In this document: positions 43,475 through 54,318 of the stretch, piece after piece | Layout of the letters: each line of letters opens with the position of its first letter | How positions within the stretch are numbered: position 1 is the first letter of the stretch | Origin: Pseudomonas parasichuanensis | Lineage (GTDB): Bacteria; Pseudomonadota; Gammaproteobacteria; Pseudomonadales; Pseudomonadaceae | NCBI RefSeq assembly: GCF_021601385.1 | Contig: NZ_BQHO01000016.1 | Coordinates: forward strand, 58,027 to 122,026 | DNA length: 64,000 bases | Reading direction: 5' to 3' | The notes under the pieces: generated by a model | What the model saw: the letters and a program-made list of their open reading frames with translations, nothing else | What the model was told of the DNA's origin: nothing | The model's database searches: none | Translations under genes and position numbers: made by a program

Positions 43475-43909
43475 CTACTCGTATTCCATCTCCAGCACCG
43501 CATCGCTGATTGTATGTTCTAGGCCTTTGTACACTGCGATGCCACTGAACCTTCCCATGATTTTTTTCGTGTCAAAGCTCCAGGAGAATGATGTGAACCT
43601 GACTACGACCGTCTCCTGGTTTTGCCCACCTACCAGAAACGAGATGTTGATGCCTCCGGTCCTGTCCGTTTGAATGATCGAGGCCTCGACGCCCTGCGCA
43701 ATACTTTTGGGTTGGTCGATGAACTGTTGCGCGACAAAATGCGGGTAACCCGTGGGGTTAGTGTAAAAAAAATCGTCGGCCACGATCTCGGGATAACCGG
43801 GATAGAACGGTGGATTCACTTTCGCGGTGAAACTGCCGGTAGCGGGCAGCCGTTGGCCGGCTTTCAGAGCGGTATTCAGTGATTCGGCACCTGGCGTTGA
43901 TGGTTTCAT
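43475..43909 (-). CDS. Orphan protein of unknown function (144 aa)
   Basis: A 144-residue protein I do not recognise. A GGAG site precedes the ATG at 43909 (MKPSTPGAESLNTAL). No signal peptide or membrane helix is visible. The body alternates short hydrophobic strands (GGINISFLVGG, ETVVVRFTSFSW), suggesting a beta-rich fold, perhaps a toxin- or carbohydrate-associated beta-sandwich. Its base composition is clearly lower in GC than the neighbours, and the flanks (43312-43474 and 43910-44234) hold no other gene, which suggests horizontal transfer. Confidence 0.65.
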   Translation of the reverse strand: MKPSTPGAESLNTALKAGQRLPATGSFTAKVNPPFYPGYPEIVADDFFYTNPTGYPHFVAQQFIDQPKSIAQGVEASIIQTDRTGGINISFLVGGQNQETVVVRFTSFSWSFDTKKIMGRFSGIAVYKGLEHTISDAVLEMEYE

Positions 43910-44219
43910 GTTGATCTCCAAAGCAGTTGGGTGGATGGAGTCATCTACTGCCAGTAGCGTTACTCCTGGCTCTGCTAGTGACAACTGGCAAAAGTATCAG
44001 GTGGCTCGGTGCGCATTAACGCCGCCATCTACCGAGTGGCCCAGGCTCAGCCGCTTCCATCTGGCAGGCGATTGCTATACAGCAAGGGTGGCCCTTAAAG
44101 ACCCGCGGTTGTGAGACTCGTGCCTGATGCGTACCATGCGCTCATCCTTCTAACAACGAACCGTGCATCGCTCATGGCCACGCTGGCTGTCGATGTGCGC
44201 TCGATTGCCTTGCCTGTGA

Positions 44220-46072
<1,853 letters not shown>

Positions 46073-46083
46073 GGCGGCTCCGG

Positions 46084-46239
46084 TCAGCGCAGGAAGGGGT
46101 TGCGCAGGCGCACCCAGACGATCGCCGGCAGGGCCATCAGCAACCACTTCAGGTAGCGGTTCACGTCGTACTGTTCGCAGGCCACGCCGATGACGGTGCA
46201 CACCACCACCACCGCGAGGAACTCGATCATCTTGTGCAT
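46084..46239 (-). CDS. Small membrane protein (51 aa)
   Basis: A 51-residue protein starting at 46239 with GGAAAG upstream. Two hydrophobic helices are visible: about 5-19 (FLAVVVVCTVIGVAC) and 31-43 (YLKWLLMALPAIVWV), ending in a basic RLRNPFLR tail. The longer open frame to 46314 lacks a better start. The function is unknown. It is the first gene ahead of the ChrR-like cupin. Confidence 0.62.
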   Translation of the reverse strand: MHKMIEFLAVVVVCTVIGVACEQYDVNRYLKWLLMALPAIVWVRLRNPFLR

Positions 46240-46395
46240 CGGTTGCTTTCCATCATTGGCGCAAAGGAGGGCGCGCACTTTACCAGTTGGCAGGCCAGCA
46301 TAGCGCCGTTGCATTTCGCCGTAACATTTTCGCCCTTTACAGCTGTGAGTGTTCAGCTACGGTCCCGCCAGCATCATCAGCCAAGGACGCGCCCC

Positions 46396-46785
46396 ATGCC
46401 TACTTACAACGGCGGCTGCCTGTGCGGCCGTATCCGCTTCAGCACTCGCGGTACGCCGCGGTTTCCTCACACCTGCTCCTGCCACATGTGCCAGCGCCAC
46501 TCCGGCAGCCTTACCCTGTGCTGGGTGGAGTTCGACAAGGCCGACGTGCTGTGGACCGGGGAGGGCGGGGCGCCGAGCCTGTATCGCTCATCCGCAGGCT
46601 CCAGCCGCGCCTTCTGCCCGACCTGCGGCAGCTCCCTCGGCGCCATCGACGACGCGCCCACGGTCGCCTTGCTGCTGGGGTGTTTTGACGCGAAAGGGGC
46701 CGATGCCTTGCGGCCGATCGCGCATTCGTTCAGCACCTCGCGACCACGTTGGTGGACACCCGGCGCTTGCGCCGGCACCCTGTGA
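46396..46785 (+). CDS. GFA-family protein (glutathione-dependent formaldehyde-activating-like)
   Basis: A 129-residue zinc-binding protein of the GFA/CENP-V fold. The family Cys are all present: GGCLCGRIRF, HTCSCHMCQRHSG and FCPTCGSSL. Despite the family name most members have no shown formaldehyde activity. The ATG at 46396 follows an AGGACG site. It is followed by the VOC gene after 36 bases. Confidence 0.87.
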   Translation: MPTYNGGCLCGRIRFSTRGTPRFPHTCSCHMCQRHSGSLTLCWVEFDKADVLWTGEGGAPSLYRSSAGSSRAFCPTCGSSLGAIDDAPTVALLLGCFDAKGADALRPIAHSFSTSRPRWWTPGACAGTL

Positions 46786-46821
46786 GCCGCTAGCCCAACC
46801 CACACGTCATGGAAGATCGCA

Positions 46822-47259
46822 ATGCTCAAGCGCAACAGCCTGGTCCCCGAACTGATCGTCAGCAACCTCGAGGCCAGCCTCGGTTTCTGGGTGTCACTGC
46901 TGGGGTTCGACATCGCCTATCAACGCTCCGAACAGCGTTTCGCCTACCTGGACCTGAATGGGTCGCAGGTCATGCTCGAACAGCTCGACCCCGATGACAA
47001 CTGGCTGACCGGCCCGTTGGAAAAACCCATGGGGCGGGGCATGCACCTGCAGATTGATGTGGTGGCGGTCGAGCCACTCCTCGACCGCCTTGAACAGCAC
47101 CACTGGCCGCTGTTCCGGCCTTGCGAGGAGGTGTGGTACCGGGTGGACGACGCTGAGGTGGGGCTGCGCCAGTTCCTGGTGCAGGACCCCGACGGCTACC
47201 TGCTGCGCTTGGCGCAGTCGCTGGGGCAGAGGCCTGTTTCTACGCAAGGCAAGGTGTGA
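46822..47259 (+). CDS. VOC family protein (bleomycin resistance/glyoxalase-like)
   Basis: A 145-residue vicinal oxygen chelate fold protein. The start LVPELIVSNLEASLGFWVSLLGF and the end FLVQDPDGYLLRLAQSLG are typical of bleomycin-resistance-like proteins. These often bind or sequester antibiotics or act on thiol adducts. The substrate is unknown. Confidence 0.85.
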   Translation: MLKRNSLVPELIVSNLEASLGFWVSLLGFDIAYQRSEQRFAYLDLNGSQVMLEQLDPDDNWLTGPLEKPMGRGMHLQIDVVAVEPLLDRLEQHHWPLFRPCEEVWYRVDDAEVGLRQFLVQDPDGYLLRLAQSLGQRPVSTQGKV

Positions 47260-47439
47260 GGACTCCCGCCTGTGGGCGGCCGCCGCTTCTGATCGCGAAC
47301 TCAAGCGACACCGAAACAAGGGGGTGCTGAGCGCAGTTAAACACGTCTGCCAGAAGGCTGGAACTCGTAGGGCTGTTAGTGTCTCGAACAGAATTTGTTC
47401 AATAAAGTCTTCAAGGAGCTATTAACCGAGAAGCTAACA

Positions 47440-49092
47440 GTGAACAATAAATTTTTAACCCGCACAGTAATAGGCGCTTCGATTGCGTTGACAGTTTCGG
47501 CCTGTACTTTAGCCCCGCGCGATTCAAAACGTGTAAGTGCCAGCCAAGTCGAACCACAACACGTCGCGCCGGTTTCCCACTTCAATTGGGTTGTCTCATC
47601 CGACCCACAATTCCCACGGATCAAGCTGGGCGGTGAAGGCCCCTCATTTGATGAGAACCTGTCGCGCCAATTGATTTCAGCGCAATATAACGGCATCAAC
47701 GCCTACAGGAACGCCAATGGTGGCGCGGCGAACGTTCCGGTTTTCATCAATGGCGACCTGACCGAGTTTTATCATGGCAATGAAGCCAGAGAAATAAAAA
47801 GCCTTATGGCTACGCTCGGTCCAGCTGTTTATTATGGATTGGGCAATCATGACTACGACAATAATGTGAATGACTGTTGGTACAACGGATGTGCACGGGA
47901 TGCCGTAAGGGATGCCTACGAGCACGGCAAGGCCATGAATGTGGAAGCACTCGACATGACGGTCACCCACGACAGCTGGACGAACTATCAGCTGTGGAGA
48001 GGAAGCCTGGCATACGCCAAGACCCTCAGCGACTTCATGTTCATTCAACTGCACAATCATCCGGTGTACCAGCGAAACTTCAAGGCCGACGAAGACCTCA
48101 ATAAATCTTTCACGTTCGACATAAAGCAATCGCTTGACTGGCTTCAAACACGGCTGCAAGCCGCGAAAGATGCAGGCAAGATGGCCATCATCAACATGCA
48201 TCGCCCTCCGTTAACCGAGGGTGACGGTTACGCCGCAGCCGATATCGAGCGATTCAAAACACTGGTGCAAGACTATGGCGTCAAGGCCATTTTCTACGGG
48301 CATACCCATCAAATCCGAAAAGGCAGTTTCGGCAGTGTGCCCACCTTCAACAGTGGCGCCGCCCATGCCAAGAACTTCCTGGTTGCCCAGTACAACGTTC
48401 GCCATGGCGAAGTGACAGTCAAGCAAGCCACTGACAACGTGGTTCAAACGGATCCCTTTGGCACGTTCAAGGTCAAGGACGCGCAAACCGCAAGCGAACT
48501 TTCAACACAGATAAACATCATTCCAGACATGGCGGACCTCACGGTCAAGCAACCCCCCATACCTTACTTGCTGTGGACGTCGGTGACGCTCCAAGTGTCA
48601 GGCCAACCGCCAACGACCCTTGATTTCCCGGCTGACAAAGAAGATGGCACGGTCAAGTGGCGAATCGAAAACCTGAGTCCGAATACCGATTACACGGTGT
48701 CGTACACTGCCCACTCCGAAAAAGGCACGTCCATTTCCGGTAGCAAGCCGTTCAAGACGCCGCCCAGGCTGGACCCGGTGAAAGAATGGTGTGCTCATCC
48801 CTACGCAGGCAACGGTACCGAGTCTGGCTGGTCGGCTCGCTGGGAGCGTGGAGAAAACTGGGGCGGCCTGAGGGTGATGTACGAAATGAACGTGTATGGC
48901 GAGAACGGTGCAGTCGTGAAGCAGCTTGCCCTCACACCGGACATGGACGCCTCTATTCCCGCATCCGCCTGGCATGACTACCGTGGCAAAAACCACCAGA
49001 TAGGCGTGAGGGCTTTCAACATCAGCAGCCCCTCAGACTCGGCACCGCCAAGAAAATATCCGCTGGATTTGCTGCCTATCATGAATTGCTAA
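47440..49092 (+). CDS. Metallophosphoesterase-like lipoprotein
   Basis: A 550-residue lipoprotein if it starts at the GTG at 47440; an upstream TTG start at 47395 in the same frame is possible. The signal has a lipobox VSAC. Residues about 45-330 carry a calcineurin-like phosphoesterase site: SSDPQF, NGDLTEF, GNHDYDNN, INMHRPP and FYGHTHQI supply the metal-ligand set. The C-terminal part (about 390-550) looks like a fibronectin-type module plus a further beta domain (WSARWERGENWGGLRVMYEM). It would hydrolyse a phosphate ester or toxin-like substrate at the cell surface. The coding sequence is AT-richer than its neighbours, consistent with transfer. Confidence 0.75.
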   Translation: MNNKFLTRTVIGASIALTVSACTLAPRDSKRVSASQVEPQHVAPVSHFNWVVSSDPQFPRIKLGGEGPSFDENLSRQLISAQYNGINAYRNANGGAANVPVFINGDLTEFYHGNEAREIKSLMATLGPAVYYGLGNHDYDNNVNDCWYNGCARDAVRDAYEHGKAMNVEALDMTVTHDSWTNYQLWRGSLAYAKTLSDFMFIQLHNHPVYQRNFKADEDLNKSFTFDIKQSLDWLQTRLQAAKDAGKMAIINMHRPPLTEGDGYAAADIERFKTLVQDYGVKAIFYGHTHQIRKGSFGSVPTFNSGAAHAKNFLVAQYNVRHGEVTVKQATDNVVQTDPFGTFKVKDAQTASELSTQINIIPDMADLTVKQPPIPYLLWTSVTLQVSGQPPTTLDFPADKEDGTVKWRIENLSPNTDYTVSYTAHSEKGTSISGSKPFKTPPRLDPVKEWCAHPYAGNGTESGWSARWERGENWGGLRVMYEMNVYGENGAVVKQLALTPDMDASIPASAWHDYRGKNHQIGVRAFNISSPSDSAPPRKYPLDLLPIMNC

Positions 49093-49123
49093 CAGGGGGA
49101 CTGGGGCAGGCTATCCTTGCCCC

Positions 49124-49525
49124 ATGACCAACCAACCCCCTCTACGCCACCCATGCCCCCCGGGCGCCTGCGACTGCGGCCGCGAGCAACTGCTCGACGG
49201 CCCGGTCGAGTGCCGGCGCATCTTGCTGCTCACCCGCGAGGAAGAAAAGCGCCTGGTCGAGCGCCTGGAAAACCTCAAGGACCTCGACGACCTGCACCAT
49301 CTGCAGGGGCGCCTGTACCAGAACCTCGGCATCCGCGTGCACATCGCCCCCGGCTACAACGAGGTGCGCACCATGCGCGGCATCGTCATCGAGCTGGAGG
49401 CGCTGCCCGGCCTGTGCCGTAAAACCCGCCAGGCGATCCCCGCCGCCATCCGCCGTGGCCTGGAGCGCAACCCGCAGGTGGCGTTTCGGTTGCTGGATGC
49501 GCATGACTTGTTGCGTGATGCTTGA
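49124..49525 (+). CDS. Conserved hypothetical protein with Cys-rich N-terminus (133 aa)
   Basis: A 133-residue protein I cannot assign. The N-terminus has three clustered Cys (HPCPPGACDCGRE), suggesting a metal site, with a fourth in VECRRI; a charged helix (LLTREEEKRLVERLENLKDLDDL) follows, then a short beta-like stretch (RTMRGIVIELEALPGLCRKT). No signal peptide. High GC and codon bias match the chromosome, so it is a resident gene. The start is at 49124, 31 bases after the phosphoesterase stop. Confidence 0.72.
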   Translation: MTNQPPLRHPCPPGACDCGREQLLDGPVECRRILLLTREEEKRLVERLENLKDLDDLHHLQGRLYQNLGIRVHIAPGYNEVRTMRGIVIELEALPGLCRKTRQAIPAAIRRGLERNPQVAFRLLDAHDLLRDA

Positions 49526-49575
49526 GTTTTGGCGGCACCTTAGCGTCTGAGGTTCTTTACATCGGCTTCCAGGTA

Positions 49576-49631
49576 CCTGTTTGCAATCAAACTGTTGATG
49601 GGCCTCCATCCGTAGCTCGATTGCAAACAGG
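49576..49631. other. Nested inverted repeat between convergent genes
   Basis: A perfect 13-base inverted repeat (CCTGTTTGCAATC at 49576-49588, its complement at 49619-49631) encloses a second perfect hairpin GATGG-GCCT-CCATC (49597-49610). There is no T run, so it is not a standard terminator. It could be a bidirectional hairpin terminator or a small RNA fold. It does not share the REP core. Confidence 0.6.
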
Positions 49632-49674
49632 CCCACGGCCTACTGGCAAAATGAATAGTCGCCGGGCACAGGAT

Positions 49675-50292
49675 TCAGCGCATCGCCGCCAACTTGATCC
49701 CGAACCCCACCAGACAAGCCCCCGCCAACCGCTCCAGCAAGTTACTCACCCGCGGGCTGGCGCGCATGCGTTCGGCCAGGTGGTGAGTGAGCAGCACGGC
49801 CACCAGGCCGTACAGCAGCGTCAGCGCCGCCACGGTCACCGCCATGAAGCCGAAGGTCAGCATCCCCTGGTGCTTCACCGGGTCGATGAACAGCGGGAAG
49901 AACGCCATGTAGAACATGATCGCCTTGGGGTTGAGCAGGGTGATCATCATGGTCTGGCGCAGGTAACGCCCGCCGGCCATGCCGCTGTCGCGCGGCGCTG
50001 CGCCGGGCTTGCTCAGCACCATGCGCAAGCCCAGCCAGGCCAGGTAGGCGGCGCCGGCCCACTGCACCACGTGGAAGGCGGCGGGGTAGGCGGCCAGCAA
50101 GGTGGCCACGCCGGCCACCGCCAGCCACATCAGCACCTGGTCGCCCAGGATCACCCCGAAGGTAGCAGCCAGCCCACCCTTGATGCCGCCCTTGCCGGTG
50201 GCGGTGATCAGGGCGAAGTTGCCAGGGCCGGGGATCGCCAGGAGGATAAGGAACGCAATCACGAAAGCGCCGTAGTCGGTCACGCCGAGCAT
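49675..50292 (-). CDS. LysE/RhtB-family amino acid exporter, second copy
   Basis: A 205-residue LysE-family exporter. It starts MLGVTDYGAFVIAFLILLAIPGPGNFALI, where the PGPGN motif marks the family, and carries LLNPKAIMFYMAFFPLFID, the NPK motif. It exports an amino acid or analogue, substrate unknown. It is divergent from the HhH protein gene. Confidence 0.88.
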   Translation of the reverse strand: MLGVTDYGAFVIAFLILLAIPGPGNFALITATGKGGIKGGLAATFGVILGDQVLMWLAVAGVATLLAAYPAAFHVVQWAGAAYLAWLGLRMVLSKPGAAPRDSGMAGGRYLRQTMMITLLNPKAIMFYMAFFPLFIDPVKHQGMLTFGFMAVTVAALTLLYGLVAVLLTHHLAERMRASPRVSNLLERLAGACLVGFGIKLAAMR

Positions 50293-50386
50293 GGTGAGGT
50301 CTCCAGGTGCGGGGTTGGCGGGCAGAAGACGATATATGCCATCATCCGCGGCGCTTGCAAAGCCGCAACATCACAAGGAGGTGAGG

Positions 50387-50635
50387 ATGGCGTTTTCAAC
50401 CGATGAACGTGAGCAACTGCTGGCGGTCAAGGGCGTTGGCCCGACCGTTATCCAGCGCCTGGAGCAGCTCGGCTATGCCTCGCTGGCACAGCTGGCCCAG
50501 GCCGATGCCCGGCAGATCGTCGAGGCCGCCACCAGCCTGGTCGGCGCCAGTTGCTGGAAGAACAGCCCCCAGGCCCGCAGCGCGATCCAGGCCGCCATTG
50601 CCCAGGCCAGGTCATCGACCGTCAAGCCGGGCTAA
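50387..50635 (+). CDS. Small helix-hairpin-helix protein (82 aa)
   Basis: An 82-residue protein with a strong AGGAGGTGAGG ribosome site. The helix-hairpin-helix motif LLAVKGVGPTVIQRLEQLGY covers about residues 11-30 and a second helical region follows. HhH motifs bind DNA or proteins non-specifically, so a nucleic-acid role is possible; the family is close to recombination-associated small HhH proteins (TfoX-C/PsiF-like helical hairpins). No partner is adjacent. Confidence 0.75.
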   Translation: MAFSTDEREQLLAVKGVGPTVIQRLEQLGYASLAQLAQADARQIVEAATSLVGASCWKNSPQARSAIQAAIAQARSSTVKPG

Positions 50636-50716
50636 TTTTCCCCAGGCGTTTTTCGTTTCCTTGAAAGCCACGCTGCGCCCCGCGCATTCGGCCCTCATCA
50701 TCCAAGGAGACAGGCA

Positions 50717-50938
50717 ATGACTTCCGTTTTCGACCGCGACGACATCGTGTTCCAGGTTGTGATCAACCACGAAGAGCAATACTCCATCTGGCCCGACTAC
50801 AAGGCCATCCCCAATGGCTGGCGCGCGGCCGGCAAAAGCGGGCTGAAGCAGGAATGCCTGGCCTGGATCGATGAAGTCTGGACCGACATGCGCCCGCTGA
50901 GCCTGCGCCAGCAAATGGCGGCAGCCGCCGCGCAGTGA
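50717..50938 (+). CDS. MbtH family protein
   Basis: A 73-residue MbtH-like chaperone of NRPS adenylation domains. The family core is seen: [19 protein letters not shown] and TDMRPLSL near the end. MbtH proteins bind A-domains and raise their activity. No NRPS gene is in the window; the thioesterase gene overlaps the stop by GTGA, so the pair is an operon serving an NRPS located elsewhere (in Pseudomonas often pyoverdine). Confidence 0.92.
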   Translation: MTSVFDRDDIVFQVVINHEEQYSIWPDYKAIPNGWRAAGKSGLKQECLAWIDEVWTDMRPLSLRQQMAAAAAQ

Positions 50939-51654
50939 CCACGGTGAACCTGCTGTGCCTGCCCTACTCCGGGGCCAGCGCCATGGTCTACAGCCGCTGG
51001 CGGCGCAAGCTGCCGGCCTGGTTGCAGGTGCGCCCGGTGGAGCTGCCGGGCCGTGGCGCGCGGCTGGGCGAGGTGCTGCACACCGACATGCAGGCCCTGG
51101 CCCGGCAACTGGCCAGCGAACAACGCCTGGCGGCCAACGCCCCCTACGCCTTGCTCGGGCACAGCCTGGGGGCGCTGGTGGCCTTCGAGCTGGCCCACGA
51201 GCTGCAGGCGCTGGGCTGCCCGCCACCGCTGGCATTGTTCGCCTGCGGCACGGCGGCCCCGACCCGACGCGAGGACTATGACGGCGAGAACTGGCGCGAG
51301 CCGAAAAGCGACGAAGCGCTGGTGGCCGAGCTGCGCAAGCTGGGCGGTACGCCCGAGGCAGTGCTGGCCAACGATGAGCTCATGAGCCTGACGCTGCCGG
51401 TGGTGCGCGCGGACTTCCTGTTGTGCGGTCGCTATGCCTACCGTCAGCGGGCGCCCTTGCACTGCCCGCTGCACGTGCTCGGCGGCGACACCGACCGTGC
51501 CAGCGCCGAGCAGTTGCAGGCCTGGCGCCGCGAGTCCCAGGGCGAGTTCAGCCTCCAGATGTTCCCCGGTGGGCACTTCTTCATTCACGAACATGAAGAC
51601 CGTGTGCTGGGTGCGCTCACCGGTGCGCTCGAGCCGTTGCGGCTCACCGCCTGA
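50935..51654 (+). CDS. Type II thioesterase
   Basis: A 239-residue external thioesterase, starting at a GTG inside the MbtH stop codon. The nucleophile Ser lies in [16 protein letters not shown], the Asp in GGDTDRAS and the His in [11 protein letters not shown], matching the alpha/beta hydrolase triad. Such enzymes release mischarged or stalled acyl groups from carrier proteins of an NRPS. Coupled translation with MbtH fits a shared NRPS partner at another locus. Confidence 0.9.
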   Translation: MTTVNLLCLPYSGASAMVYSRWRRKLPAWLQVRPVELPGRGARLGEVLHTDMQALARQLASEQRLAANAPYALLGHSLGALVAFELAHELQALGCPPPLALFACGTAAPTRREDYDGENWREPKSDEALVAELRKLGGTPEAVLANDELMSLTLPVVRADFLLCGRYAYRQRAPLHCPLHVLGGDTDRASAEQLQAWRRESQGEFSLQMFPGGHFFIHEHEDRVLGALTGALEPLRLTA

Positions 51655-51663
51655 TTGACGTCA

Positions 51664-51727
51664 CCCCTTGCCTGGGCGAGGCTTGTCGCCTGTGTGGCGT
51701 ACCGGCCACGGTTTCCCAGGCAAGGGG
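51664..51727 (+). promoter_or_regulatory. Structured leader upstream of the isochorismatase gene
   Basis: A perfect 13-base inverted repeat, CCCCTTGCCTGGG (51664-51676) and CCCAGGCAAGGGG (51715-51727), closes a 38-base loop that can hold GGCGA/TCGCC and GTGGC/GCCAC hairpins. The 3' arm contains AAGGGG, which is the ribosome site of the gene starting at 51734. The fold would hide that site. No T run follows. It could be a translational switch; it resembles no riboswitch class I recognise. Confidence 0.5.
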
Positions 51728-51733
51728 CTGACA

Positions 51734-52285
51734 ATGCTGATCGATTCAACACGGGCCACGCTGCTGGTGGTCGATATCCAGGAAAAACTCATTGGCGCCA
51801 TGAGCGACCCGGCAGGCACACAAGCCCGGGCGCGCTGGTTGCTGGCGGCGACCGCCGACCTGGAGCTGCCCACGGTGATTTCCGAGCAGTACCCCAAAGG
51901 CCTTGGCCACACCCTCGAACCCCTCAAGGCCGCTGCGCCAAACGCCGTCATCGTCGAGAAGACCCACTTTTCCTGCGTCGCCGCCGACTGCCTGCCGGCC
52001 AGCCTGTTGGGCCGCGAGCAGGTGATCGTGTGCGGCATGGAAACCCACGTCTGCGTGCTGCAGACCGTGCTCGGCCTGCTCACCCTGGGCAAGCAGGTAT
52101 TCGTGGTCGAGGACGCCTGCGACAGCCGAACCGCCGCCAGCAAGGCCGCGGGCCTGGCACGCATGCGCGCCGCCGGGGCACAGATCGTCACCCGCGAGAT
52201 GGTGCTGTTCGAACTGATGGGCAGCGCCAGCCACCCGCTGTTCCGCCACATCAGCAAGACCTACCTGGTGGGTGAACAGCCGTGA
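51734..52285 (+). CDS. Isochorismatase-family hydrolase (YcaC-like)
   Basis: A 183-residue cysteine hydrolase of the isochorismatase fold. It starts at 51734 (MLIDSTRATLLVVDIQEKL) with Asp14, the Lys of VEKTHFSC and the Cys of CGMETHVCVLQTV as the expected Asp-Lys-Cys triad. Members cleave amide or ether bonds; the substrate is unknown. It stands alone after the MbtH/thioesterase pair and has an unusually structured leader that contains its ribosome site. Confidence 0.88.
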   Translation: MLIDSTRATLLVVDIQEKLIGAMSDPAGTQARARWLLAATADLELPTVISEQYPKGLGHTLEPLKAAAPNAVIVEKTHFSCVAADCLPASLLGREQVIVCGMETHVCVLQTVLGLLTLGKQVFVVEDACDSRTAASKAAGLARMRAAGAQIVTREMVLFELMGSASHPLFRHISKTYLVGEQP

Positions 52286-52364
52286 CAGGCAATCGTTGAT
52301 GGCGTTGAGCTATTAGGTGGTCTAGAGTGCCCGCGGTTTCCACTATCGCCTACAGGATGTTGCA

Positions 52365-53030
52365 ATGAAAACCCGCGCCTCGCTGTTCGTCTCCCTGGCC
52401 CTCTGCGGCCTGGCTTCCCAGGCCTCGGCCGCGCCCGCCAAACTGGCTGACGTGTTCAATGGGGAAATGCTCGGTACCAACCTGCGCTACTTCGAGTCGG
52501 TCGCCGGCATCGCCCGCACCAGCAATGGCGACAGCCACAACTACAAGGTGCAAGGCTGTGACATCACTGCCAATGCCGCAGGCGGCACCATCAACGAGCT
52601 GCGCCTGGAGTTGTCGCCTACCTGCAAGGCCGACTTGCACAGCTTCATCGGCGATTTCGCCCCGGCCGCCAACAAGGCCCTCACCTTTGGCGCCTTCAAC
52701 GAGTCCAGCGGCGGCGGCCTGGAGTTCTATGCCGATTGCCTGCAGCTGTGCGGCAACGCCTACGACCCCTCGGTTTACGCACTGTGGGAAGGGCCGCGAG
52801 CGATTGGCTTCATGCAGGTACTGGTCGAAGCCAAGCTGGTCGATGACGCACCGATCGAGGCCTCCGGTAAATGGGCCGCAGCGATGACCAAGGCCAAGGG
52901 CGATGACTTCGTCGTGGACACCCGCTTCAACTGCGAGCGCACCTTCGACCCCCAGGCCATGCAGGCCTTTGCCAAGGTACAGGCCAGCGCGGTCACCCTC
53001 GGTACCGGGCTGACCAAGCCCGGTTGCTGA
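52365..53030 (+). CDS. Exported protein of unknown function (221 aa)
   Basis: A 221-residue exported protein with a signal peptide MKTRASLFVSLALCGLASQASA. The mature part contains four Cys in total (GCDIT, PTCKA, DCLQLC, NCERT) and a terminal Cys, suggesting disulfides. No known motif is visible; the NEL RLELSPTCK and FGAFNESSGGG stretches do not match a family I know. It stands alone. Confidence 0.7.
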   Translation: MKTRASLFVSLALCGLASQASAAPAKLADVFNGEMLGTNLRYFESVAGIARTSNGDSHNYKVQGCDITANAAGGTINELRLELSPTCKADLHSFIGDFAPAANKALTFGAFNESSGGGLEFYADCLQLCGNAYDPSVYALWEGPRAIGFMQVLVEAKLVDDAPIEASGKWAAAMTKAKGDDFVVDTRFNCERTFDPQAMQAFAKVQASAVTLGTGLTKPGC

Positions 53031-53086
53031 TTGAAAGCCATCACCTTCTGCCGCTAGGCTTGCCAGGTAAACGGTGAGGGGCAAGC

Positions 53087-54172
53087 GTGATGACAGGGCG
53101 GCTGATGGTGATGGGGGTAACGCTGTTGGCGTTGCTCCAGGGTTGTGCCGGGCGCCAGGAGCAGGTCGCCGAAAGCGACCCGGCCAAGGTCCGTGCCCAG
53201 CTGCTGCGCCTGCTGCCGGCGCAGGTCAAGGATCGCCAGGGCTGGGCCGAGGATATCCAGGTGGCGTTCCAGGCCCAGGGTATCGCGCCGAGCAAGGGCA
53301 ACCTGTGCGCGGTGCTGGCGGTGACCGAACAGGAATCGACCTTCAACGCCGACCCCCAGGTGCCCAACCTGGGCCGTATCGCCCGCGAAGAAATCGACCG
53401 CCGCGCCGCGCGCCTGCATATCCCCAAGCTGCTGGTCGATGGCGCCCTGCAAACACCGTCCAGCAACGGCAAGACCTACCAGCAGCGGCTGCTCGCCGTG
53501 CGCAGCGAAAAACAGCTCAGCGCCCTGTATGACGAAGTGATCGGCCGCCTGCCTCTTGGGCGGACTCTGCTCGACGGCCTCAACCCGGTGCACACCGGCG
53601 GGCCGATGCAGGTCAGCATCGACTTCGCCGAGCAGCACGCCAAAGGCTACCCCTACAAGTACCAGGGCACGATTCGCCAGGAAGTGTTCAGCAGGCGCGG
53701 TGGCCTGTATTTCGGCATCGCCCACCTGCTGGGTTACCCCACCCACTACGAGCGCCCGCTGTACCGCTTCGCCGACTTCAACGCCGGCTGGTACGCCAGC
53801 CGCAATGCGGCGTTCCAGGCAGCGTTGGGCCGTGCCAGCGTGACCACCCTGGCGCTGGATGGCGACCTGATCGCCCCCGGTGCGCTCCTGCCCGGCAAGA
53901 CCGAGCAGGCGGCGCGCAAGCTGGGGCCGACGCTCGGGCTGCGCAACCCGCAGATCCGCGCGCAGCTGGAGCAGGAGGGCAGCCTGGAACTGGAAGACAC
54001 CGACTTGTACCAGGGCGTGTTCAGACTGGCCGAAGCCAAGGCAGGCAAGGCGCTGCCACGGGCGGTGCTGCCGGGCATCGAGCTCAAGAGCCCGAAGATC
54101 ACCCGCAAGCTGACCACCGCCTGGTTCGCCGGCCGGGTGGACGACCGCTATCAGCGCTGCATGCAGCGCTGA
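53087..54172 (+). CDS. DUF1615 lipoprotein
   Basis: A 361-residue lipoprotein with a signal ending LLQGC (Cys20) and the DUF1615 body throughout. LCAVLAVTEQESTFNADP and LNPVHTGGPMQVSIDFAEQHAKGYPY resemble lysozyme-like/transglycosylase cores with an E-S glutamate, so a peptidoglycan-cutting role is possible but unproven. It lies in the same direction as the multicopper oxidase, 147 bases before it. Confidence 0.85.
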   Translation: MMTGRLMVMGVTLLALLQGCAGRQEQVAESDPAKVRAQLLRLLPAQVKDRQGWAEDIQVAFQAQGIAPSKGNLCAVLAVTEQESTFNADPQVPNLGRIAREEIDRRAARLHIPKLLVDGALQTPSSNGKTYQQRLLAVRSEKQLSALYDEVIGRLPLGRTLLDGLNPVHTGGPMQVSIDFAEQHAKGYPYKYQGTIRQEVFSRRGGLYFGIAHLLGYPTHYERPLYRFADFNAGWYASRNAAFQAALGRASVTTLALDGDLIAPGALLPGKTEQAARKLGPTLGLRNPQIRAQLEQEGSLELEDTDLYQGVFRLAEAKAGKALPRAVLPGIELKSPKITRKLTTAWFAGRVDDRYQRCMQR

Positions 54173-54318
54173 TGCCCCCCGATTAAGGGCCTCAATTGGG
54201 TGATCTTCCCCGATTGCCCGCCACTGCAGTTTCAACTTATTGAAATATAAGAAAAATTTTAATGGCATGAGCCTTGCTCACCTCCCCGCAGAGTCCTTGC
54301 GCCCCACGGAGGTGACCC

